Positions 14,753 through 19,945 of a DNA stretch of 19,945 nt are shown piece by piece (the first letter of the stretch is position 1; the number at the start of each line of letters is the position of its first letter). Source of the stretch: CAZVRZ01 sp964629965. Its GTDB lineage: Bacteria; Chloroflexota; Anaerolineae; Anaerolineales; UBA4823. The position numbers and the translations under genes are program-made. The notes beneath the pieces were generated by a model. That model worked only from the letters and a program-made list of their open reading frames with translations. It made no database searches and was not told the origin of the DNA. The stretch is from the NCBI GenBank assembly GCA_964629965.1, contig CAZVRZ010000099.1:1-19945 (forward strand). Reading direction: 5' to 3'.

Positions 14753-16486
14753 ATGGAAATCAAATCACTCAATTGTGCTTCCTGCGGAGCGCCCATCAAA
14801 GTGCCTGAGGATGTAGATTATTTAAACTGCTCATCGTGTGGATCTTATTTAGCGGTCCAGCGCGGCGAAGGGTATATTGCCCTAAAAATCGTCAAGGAAG
14901 TTACCGATGCGATCAAGCGAACGGGAGCTGAAACCCAATCTGCGATTCGCGATGGCACCTACGCCACTAAAACAGAGCTGCAGAAACTCCAGCTCACCCA
15001 AGAAATATCCATGGTTGAGATGCAGTTGAACTCATTACAGGGAGAGGTGCGCGGCCTGGAACGAGCTATCCAGCCAGGCGTGGCCAATCCTCGCCTGACC
15101 AGCCAGATCCAAGATTTGTATTTTCAGGTTTATCGGACTGCTGACCGTTTGCGGAACTTACGGCGTAACTTGGCAAGGGTAAACTCCGCCGCATCCTGGA
15201 ATGATCCTGCCGTGTTGGAAGACCAGTTACAATTCATTCGTTTTTGCATCACTTCGCTGGAGAGAGCAGATAAAAAGAAGACAGAAGTCAATAAGGCACT
15301 CGCTGCACAAAGGAAATTGGCTGATGAGTGTTCCAATTCACTTTTGCAGATAAAACTCAGGGCGCTTAGAAGCAGCCTGGCCTCGGTCAACTTGACTCTG
15401 GAGTCCGCAACCGATCCCGAGCAAACATTCAACTGTTGTAATCTGATTAAAAAAGATATTCAATATCTGGAACAACCGCCGCAAACACCTGAAAAAATTA
15501 TCTTCCTTAACAATCTTCGCAAGCAATATGATGCTTTCGCAAATCAGTGGCGCCAACTCGAAACCCAGCGTGTGCAGGCAAGCGCTCAATCCTTGAACCT
15601 TCCCCATCCAAAAGGGTTAACTACTGATAGCCTCCAGGCCGGCCTGACACAGATCCAAAGTGATCTTCATATCCTGAGTACCTGGCAAGATAATGAGATC
15701 GTTCAGTACCACCTAAAAAACCTGCGCGAAAAAGAAAAACGCTATCAAAAAGCATTAGCCAAGGCAGAGGGTAAAACGTTAACGCTACTGGGGGCTGGCG
15801 GATTGTTTGCTGGGCTTGCGCTGCTCTTGCAAAATGCCTGGAAAGGTGCGACCAAAAAGCCAGTAAGGGCGGATGGAGCAGCACCACAGGCCGCGTCCGA
15901 GGAAAGCGCTGTTCTGGATACTTCCGCAGAAACAGCAGAGCCTGTCGAGGCCGCAGGAACAGAGACTCCACAGTTGGCCATGCCAACTGAAATTACCGCT
16001 CCTGAAATTCTGGCAGAACCGTCCAAAATTGAAGATGATGAAGAGGAGGAAAGCCAAGATATTGAACAGCAAGTTTTCTCCCGGCGGCGTTTGTGGGGCG
16101 GAATCGGCTTGGGAGTGTTGATCCTGCTCCTGGTATCTTTTGTGGGTTTTATCGTGGCAGGAATCCTGACCATGGCTGCAGAAGAAACAACTTGGCAAAT
16201 CGGATTTTTTCTCCTAACAGTCTTTGCAGGCTTCGCAGGTGGTACAGGCGTATTCTTCAAAACCACACAATCGCTGCCCGTAAAACCGGTGGTCAAGCTG
16301 GTCGGGATCGCCCTGGCAGTGCTTATTGGGGGAGCATTATTGTCATTAGCAATTGCATTTTTTATTCCCGGTAAAGCAGGAACTTCTGTTCTTATGGCCG
16401 CAATGTGCCTGGTGCCGCTCGCCACGATCATCGTGAGCGTGGTTGGTGCGAGGAAAATGAAATCCGCAAGTAAAACGGTTGTTTAA
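14753..16486 (+). CDS. zinc-ribbon, coiled-coil, multi-pass membrane protein
   Basis: I do not recognise a family for this 577-aa protein. An N-terminal zinc ribbon has Cys8, Cys11, Cys26 and Cys29 (CASCG...CSSCG). Residues about 50-340 are predicted to be long helices with heptad-like runs (LQKLQLTQEISMVEMQLNSL, LRNLRRNLARVN), so coiled coil is likely. A weaker hydrophobic segment lies at about 343-362. An acidic, Ala/Pro/Glu-rich linker ends in DDEEEESQD near residue 430. Four strong membrane helices follow at about 446-473, 480-502, 513-535 and 541-563, then a short basic tail. The architecture suggests a cytoplasmic sensor attached to a membrane domain, as in membrane-acting defence effectors (inference). 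AGGAG lies seven bases before the ATG. The stop overlaps the pglX2 start as TAATG, so it is translationally coupled. Confidence 0.65.
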   Translation: MEIKSLNCASCGAPIKVPEDVDYLNCSSCGSYLAVQRGEGYIALKIVKEVTDAIKRTGAETQSAIRDGTYATKTELQKLQLTQEISMVEMQLNSLQGEVRGLERAIQPGVANPRLTSQIQDLYFQVYRTADRLRNLRRNLARVNSAASWNDPAVLEDQLQFIRFCITSLERADKKKTEVNKALAAQRKLADECSNSLLQIKLRALRSSLASVNLTLESATDPEQTFNCCNLIKKDIQYLEQPPQTPEKIIFLNNLRKQYDAFANQWRQLETQRVQASAQSLNLPHPKGLTTDSLQAGLTQIQSDLHILSTWQDNEIVQYHLKNLREKEKRYQKALAKAEGKTLTLLGAGGLFAGLALLLQNAWKGATKKPVRADGAAPQAASEESAVLDTSAETAEPVEAAGTETPQLAMPTEITAPEILAEPSKIEDDEEEESQDIEQQVFSRRRLWGGIGLGVLILLLVSFVGFIVAGILTMAAEETTWQIGFFLLTVFAGFAGGTGVFFKTTQSLPVKPVVKLVGIALAVLIGGALLSLAIAFFIPGKAGTSVLMAAMCLVPLATIIVSVVGARKMKSASKTVV

Positions 16487-18414
16487 TGGAATCATCTCTT
16501 CGCAACGCTCTGCGCCTGACCATCACCTCCTGCCGCCGACTGCTGGAAGAAGATTACCTGCTGCAGCTCGAAGGCCGGTATGGGATTCGCCTGGATGGCA
16601 GCCTGGAGCGGCTGGAGAGCCTGGAACACCTGGACGCAGCCGGGAAGGCTGAGCGCCAATCTATCGAGGCCTCGCTGCAGCACGAAAAGATCCAGGAGAA
16701 AGAGTTATCCACCGCCATTAAGCGCTTCGTGCGAGAGAGCGCCTTTACCGCCCTCAACCGCCTGGCAGCCTTGAAGCTGATGGAACACCCCAGCCGCGGC
16801 CTGATCCCTGAGACGGTTGGGCAAAAGGAGCTGTCGAAGGGCTTTCGCCAGTTCATGATGATCGCGCCGGAGGCCTTGCGCAACAAAGCGGACGGCGGTT
16901 ACCGGCTGTACCTGGAGCTCTTATTCGATGACCTGGGGCAGGCCTTGGGCGTGCTTTTTGACCGCGCCCTGCCGCAATCGATCCTTTTCCCCAGCTCTGC
17001 CTGCCTCGCGCAAATCCTGGATCAGCTCAACCAGCCCGAGCTGGCCGATGTGTGGGCCGAAGACGAAACCATCGGCTGGATCTACCAGTATTTCACCCCG
17101 CCCGAGCTGCGCGACCAGGTGCGCAAAGAGTCATCCGCGCCGCGCAACAGCAACGAGCTGGCTTTCCGCAACCAGTTCTATACCCCGCGCTATGTGGTCG
17201 AGTTCCTCACCGACAACACCTTGGGCCGCCTATGGTACGAAATGCGCCAGGGAGAAACCCAACTGGCCGAGAAATGCCAATACCTGATCCGGCGCGAAAC
17301 CGGCGCAAGGGAAAAAACGGATCCGCGCCTGCTGCGAGTCCTCGACCCGGCTTGCGGTTCGGGCCATTTCTTGTTATATGCGTATGACCTGCTGGAGACG
17401 ATCTACCAGGAAGCATACGATGATCCGGAGCTGAAACCCGTCTTCGCGCCTGATTATCCGGACGAGGCCAGCTTCCGCAGCGCCATCCCCAGCCTGATCC
17501 TGGAACACAATTTGCACGGGATCGACATCGACCTGCGCGCCACCCAGATCGCTTCCCTGGCCTTGTGGCTGCGCGCCCAGCGTTCCTTCACCGAGCTTAA
17601 AGTGTCCCGGCGCCGGCGGCCCAAAGCGCTCAAGCCCCAGATCGTGTGCGCCGAGCCGATGCCCGGCGAGTACGATCTGCTGGGTGAATTCTTGCGCGAG
17701 CTGAAGCCGGCCATCCTGGGCAACCTGGTGCGCGAGATCTGGGAGCGGATGAAAAGCGCCGACGAGATCGGCAGCCTGCTGAAAATCGAACAAGACCTGC
17801 GCCAGGCCATCCGCAAAGCCCGCCAGGCCTGGCTGGCCATGCCGGAAGGTGTGCAGCTCAGCCTGTTCGGCGACCGCCCGGCCGCCTTGCAGTTTAAGCT
17901 GGATCTGGCCGAGATCAGGGACGAATCCTTCTGGGAAGGGGTCGAGCAGGATGTGTTGAGAGAGCTGGAGCGCTATACACGCGCGGCAGCGGAGACGGGC
18001 ATCACCGTTCCAAGCGCCGTCACCCGCCGGTTGTTCTCGCACGACGCCATCCAGGGCTTTGCCTTCGTGGACTTGCTGCAGCAGCCGTTCGATGTGGTGC
18101 TGATGAACCCACCCTTCGGTGCGCCCAGCCTGGGCAGCAAAGATTACATCGTTAAGAACTACCCGCGCACCAAGAACGACCTGTACGCCGCCTTCGTCGA
18201 ACGCGGGTTGGAGCTGCTGCGCCCCGGCGGCATGCTGGGCGCCATCACCAGCCGCACCGGGTTCTTCCTGAAATCCTTCCAGCAGTGGCGAGAGGAGATC
18301 TTGCTCAAGGAAGCGCAGGTAGTGGCCCTGGCCGACCTGGGCTACGGCGTGCTGGACACGGCCATGGTCGAGACGGCGGCGTACGTAGTGAGGAAAATTA
18401 CGGATGCCAATTGA
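16486..18414 (+). CDS. pglX: second PglX-type adenine methyltransferase, truncated after the catalytic domain (copy 2)
   Basis: This 642-aa protein matches the N-terminal half of PglX and is clearly related to copy 1. Examples are ETIGWIYQYFTPPEL against ETIGWVYQYFNEPEL, NTLGRLW in both, and HNLHGIDIDLRATQ against NNLFGIDIDLRAVQ. Motif I is canonical DPACGSGHF from Asp287 and motif IV is NPPF from Asn541. It stops at LGYGVLDTAMVETAAYVVRK, the point where the target-recognition region of copy 1 begins; about 650 C-terminal residues are missing. It lies in the usual pglX position after brxC and is GC-rich like brxC, so it may be the original pglX. Its stop codon overlaps the -35 box of the hicAB promoter. 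It is either a broken gene or a stand-alone catalytic module; I favour a broken gene. Confidence 0.88.
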   Translation: MESSLRNALRLTITSCRRLLEEDYLLQLEGRYGIRLDGSLERLESLEHLDAAGKAERQSIEASLQHEKIQEKELSTAIKRFVRESAFTALNRLAALKLMEHPSRGLIPETVGQKELSKGFRQFMMIAPEALRNKADGGYRLYLELLFDDLGQALGVLFDRALPQSILFPSSACLAQILDQLNQPELADVWAEDETIGWIYQYFTPPELRDQVRKESSAPRNSNELAFRNQFYTPRYVVEFLTDNTLGRLWYEMRQGETQLAEKCQYLIRRETGAREKTDPRLLRVLDPACGSGHFLLYAYDLLETIYQEAYDDPELKPVFAPDYPDEASFRSAIPSLILEHNLHGIDIDLRATQIASLALWLRAQRSFTELKVSRRRRPKALKPQIVCAEPMPGEYDLLGEFLRELKPAILGNLVREIWERMKSADEIGSLLKIEQDLRQAIRKARQAWLAMPEGVQLSLFGDRPAALQFKLDLAEIRDESFWEGVEQDVLRELERYTRAAAETGITVPSAVTRRLFSHDAIQGFAFVDLLQQPFDVVLMNPPFGAPSLGSKDYIVKNYPRTKNDLYAAFVERGLELLRPGGMLGAITSRTGFFLKSFQQWREEILLKEAQVVALADLGYGVLDTAMVETAAYVVRKITDAN

Positions 18415-18440
18415 CCTATAGTACTATATATGGTACTATA
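18411..18440 (+). promoter_or_regulatory. promoter and palindromic operator of the hicAB pair
   Basis: TATAGTAC (18417-18424) and GTACTATA (18433-18440) are a perfect 8-bp inverted repeat with an 8-base AT-rich spacer. TTGACC (18411-18416) and TACTAT (18434-18439), 17 bases apart, make a good sigma70 promoter overlapped by the palindrome, a classic layout for an autoregulated toxin-antitoxin operon. With those boxes transcription would start near 18446, at the end of the AGGAGG ribosome-binding site, so either the message is nearly leaderless or the TATATA inside the spacer serves as the -10. Confidence 0.65.
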
Positions 18441-18451
18441 AGGAGGAAGCC

Positions 18452-18688
18452 TTGACGAGTAAAGAAAAATTAATCGAACGTATTGCAGCCGGGAACCGTA
18501 ATGTAGATTTGGCAGAGGTAGATCAACTGTTAGTCAGAGAAGGCTTCAAAGTAAGGAGAGCCACGCACGCCTACCTCTACTCCAAAGCAGGGCATCGGTT
18601 CAGCATCAATGCTCACTATAAAACGCTGCACCACAAAGCGGTCAAGGAGTTACGCGACCTATTAATAGATATTGGCCTGATATCGTAG
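18452..18688 (+). CDS. hicA: HicA-family toxin (mRNA interferase)
   Basis: This 78-aa protein has the HicA double-stranded-RNA-binding fold pattern: KLIERIAAGNRNVDLAEVDQLLVREGF, then VRRATHAYLYSKAGHRFSINA, then KAVKELRDLLIDIGL. The catalytic His corresponds to His39 in ATHAYLY, the position of GSHH in standard HicA. The second His and the usual Gly-Ser are not kept, so activity may be altered. HicA toxins cleave mRNA and tmRNA. The start is TTG, with a perfect AGGAGG five bases upstream. It begins 38 bases after the truncated pglX2 and is followed after 27 bases by a HicB-like antitoxin, the standard toxin-first order. The assignment rests on family pattern and context. Confidence 0.75.
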   Translation: MTSKEKLIERIAAGNRNVDLAEVDQLLVREGFKVRRATHAYLYSKAGHRFSINAHYKTLHHKAVKELRDLLIDIGLIS

Positions 18689-18715
18689 ATGACGGCCATA
18701 AAGTGACGGATAAAT

Positions 18716-19558
18716 ATGCAAAAGACGATTGAATACTTCCTCGATTTACCTTACACGATGGAACTCAGCTATGATCCCGATCATGCCTGGTTCATTCGCG
18801 TGAAGGAGTTGCCCGGCTGCACCAGCCAGGGAGAAACGCCTGATGAAGCCGTTGCCATGGTCAAAGACGCCATGCAGCTTTGGATCGAAGATGCCTTGGA
18901 AGAAGGCGAGACTGTTCCGGAGCCCAGGCCAGAAGAAGAGTACAGCGGCAAGTTCAACCAACGCGTTCCCAAATCGCTGCACAGCAAGCTGGTCGCGGCC
19001 GCCGATAAGGAAGGCGTCAGCCTGAATACTTTCTGCGCAACGGTTTTGGCAGAGGCGGTTGGCATTCAAAGTCAACCCAGGAGCGCACCCATATCACCGG
19101 CTTCCGCCTGGGAAAAAGCGGCCGAAAAGCTGCTTTCATTATGCGACGTGGAAGCACGCACAGGCCTATCACTGGAAGAAGGTTTTTCCTACTGGTTCCA
19201 AGAAGAACTAGAGGAAGTAAGAATGGAAATGGAAACCGGCGATCGCATCAGCGCCTTAGGGAATCTGCTTGCCATAGAAAAGCTGCTGCGCCGAGCTGCC
19301 AAAGACAGCCCGCTGTTTACTGCCCTGGCCCAACCCCTGCTGCTGCTGCGCCAGGCGCTGCAAGAAACACCCATCGCAGCGTCCAGCCTTGAGAGCGCCT
19401 ACCAGGTTAGGACTGTGGTGGATGAGGTCAATCGCTCTACGATAACCCGCAAAACCGAACGACCCGACCAAATTCGCAGCCGCCAGGTAGGAATTATGAT
19501 GACCAATTCCCCAGCCGACGAGTTTGCCCGATTGGTTAATAAGTTCGAGCAGAGGTAG
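18716..19558 (+). CDS. hicB: HicB-family antitoxin with a ribbon-helix-helix domain and a long C-terminal extension
   Basis: This 280-aa protein has three parts. Residues about 12-65 form the HicB partial RNase H-like domain (MELSYDPDHAWFIRVKELPG, then GETPDEAVAMVKDAMQLWIE). Residues about 78-116 form a ribbon-helix-helix DNA-binding domain (FNQRVPKSLHSKLVAAADKEG, then VSLNTFCATVLAEAV). Residues 117-280 are an extension of no family I recognise, with predicted helices around SLEEGFSYWFQEELEEVRMEME and LLAIEKLLRRAA. Most HicB proteins are 80-150 aa, so this is unusually long. It should bind and inhibit HicA and repress the palindrome upstream. The extension might bind something else. Its stop is two bases before the TPR gene, which suggests one transcript. 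Confidence 0.8.
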   Translation: MQKTIEYFLDLPYTMELSYDPDHAWFIRVKELPGCTSQGETPDEAVAMVKDAMQLWIEDALEEGETVPEPRPEEEYSGKFNQRVPKSLHSKLVAAADKEGVSLNTFCATVLAEAVGIQSQPRSAPISPASAWEKAAEKLLSLCDVEARTGLSLEEGFSYWFQEELEEVRMEMETGDRISALGNLLAIEKLLRRAAKDSPLFTALAQPLLLLRQALQETPIAASSLESAYQVRTVVDEVNRSTITRKTERPDQIRSRQVGIMMTNSPADEFARLVNKFEQR

Positions 19559-19560
19559 AT

Positions 19561-19945
19561 ATGGATCACGATCCCCTTGAACCCCTAAAAGAACCTCCCA
19601 GCAAAACAGAGCTCCTCCTGCAAGCCGCCCTGGCTGCCCACAAAGCCGACGAGAAGCCCGAGACATTACGATTGCTAAAAAAAGCTCTCCAGGCTGATCC
19701 CAAAAACATCCAGGCGTTGATACTTTCCGGATTGGTCTATCAAGAAACCGACCAGCCCGAGAAGGCAGAGAAGGCCTTGCGAAAAGCGGCTCAAATCACG
19801 CCCCCAGACCCGGATGCGATAAAAAGCCTGGGACTCTTTTTGATATCACAAGATAGAAAAAAAGAAGGCCTTGAGCAACTGTTAAATTACCTGGAACAAG
19901 AAAAGTGGGATGACCTGGCGGCTGTCAAAGCAATCGTATCAACCT
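19561..19945 (+). CDS. tetratricopeptide-repeat protein, cut by the window edge
   Basis: The 128 residues visible start MDHDPLEPLKEPPSKTELLL and then show TPR-like helix pairs: ALAAHKADEKPETLRLLKKALQADPKN, ALILSGLVYQETDQPEKAEKALRKAAQITPPD, and AIKSLGLFLISQDRKKEGLEQLL. TPRs form protein-binding superhelices; nothing seen here gives a specific partner. The ATG at 19561 lies two bases after the hicB stop, with AGAGG five bases upstream. This implies co-transcription with hicAB, which is unusual for a toxin-antitoxin pair. The 3' end and any fused effector domain lie beyond the window. Confidence 0.75.
   Translation, partial: MDHDPLEPLKEPPSKTELLLQAALAAHKADEKPETLRLLKKALQADPKNIQALILSGLVYQETDQPEKAEKALRKAAQITPPDPDAIKSLGLFLISQDRKKEGLEQLLNYLEQEKWDDLAAVKAIVST

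Overview
This is bacterial DNA from a phage-defence island. A run of ten N's at 10481-10490 marks a scaffold join, so the source is a draft or metagenome assembly. Nothing here fixes the taxon. The moderately GC-rich coding, frequent TTG/GTG starts and mixture of HicAB, PIN and BREX genes would suit an environmental anaerobe such as a member of the Chloroflexota, but that is a weak guess.

Left flank (1-2254): a leftward XRE-type regulator faces two rightward toxin-antitoxin pairs, AbrB/PIN and AbrB/RelE. No gene is visible in 1-199 or in 560-889, apart from small dyads and repeats.

Core (2286-18414): a strong sigma70-like promoter precedes an unbroken rightward operon in which most genes overlap or nearly touch. 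The order is excisionase-type HTH, brxE-like gene, brxA, brxB, pglX (full length), reverse transcriptase, brxC (containing the gap), HEPN-domain gene, zinc-ribbon/coiled-coil/membrane gene, and a second pglX that stops where the target-recognition half should begin. A BrxE-like gene ahead of brxA-brxB points to a type 6-like BREX system. That type normally runs brxE-brxA-brxB-brxC-pglX-pglZ-brxD-brxHI. Here a pglX+RT block sits between brxB and brxC, a HEPN+membrane pair sits between brxC and the second pglX, and pglZ, brxD, brxHI or brxL are not in the window.

Right flank (18411-19945): a hicAB-type toxin-antitoxin pair starts from its own promoter/operator, which overlaps the stop codon of the truncated pglX. 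A TPR protein then runs off the window edge.

Working model: BrxE/A/B/C with PglX1 supply self-marking by adenine methylation and phage exclusion. The UG/Abi-like RT, the HEPN protein and the membrane protein look like embedded additional effectors. The RT gene and the middle of pglX1 are clearly AT-rich (sampled 60-base rows have 20-21 G/C, against 40-43 in brxC and pglX2), so these parts were probably acquired or exchanged separately.
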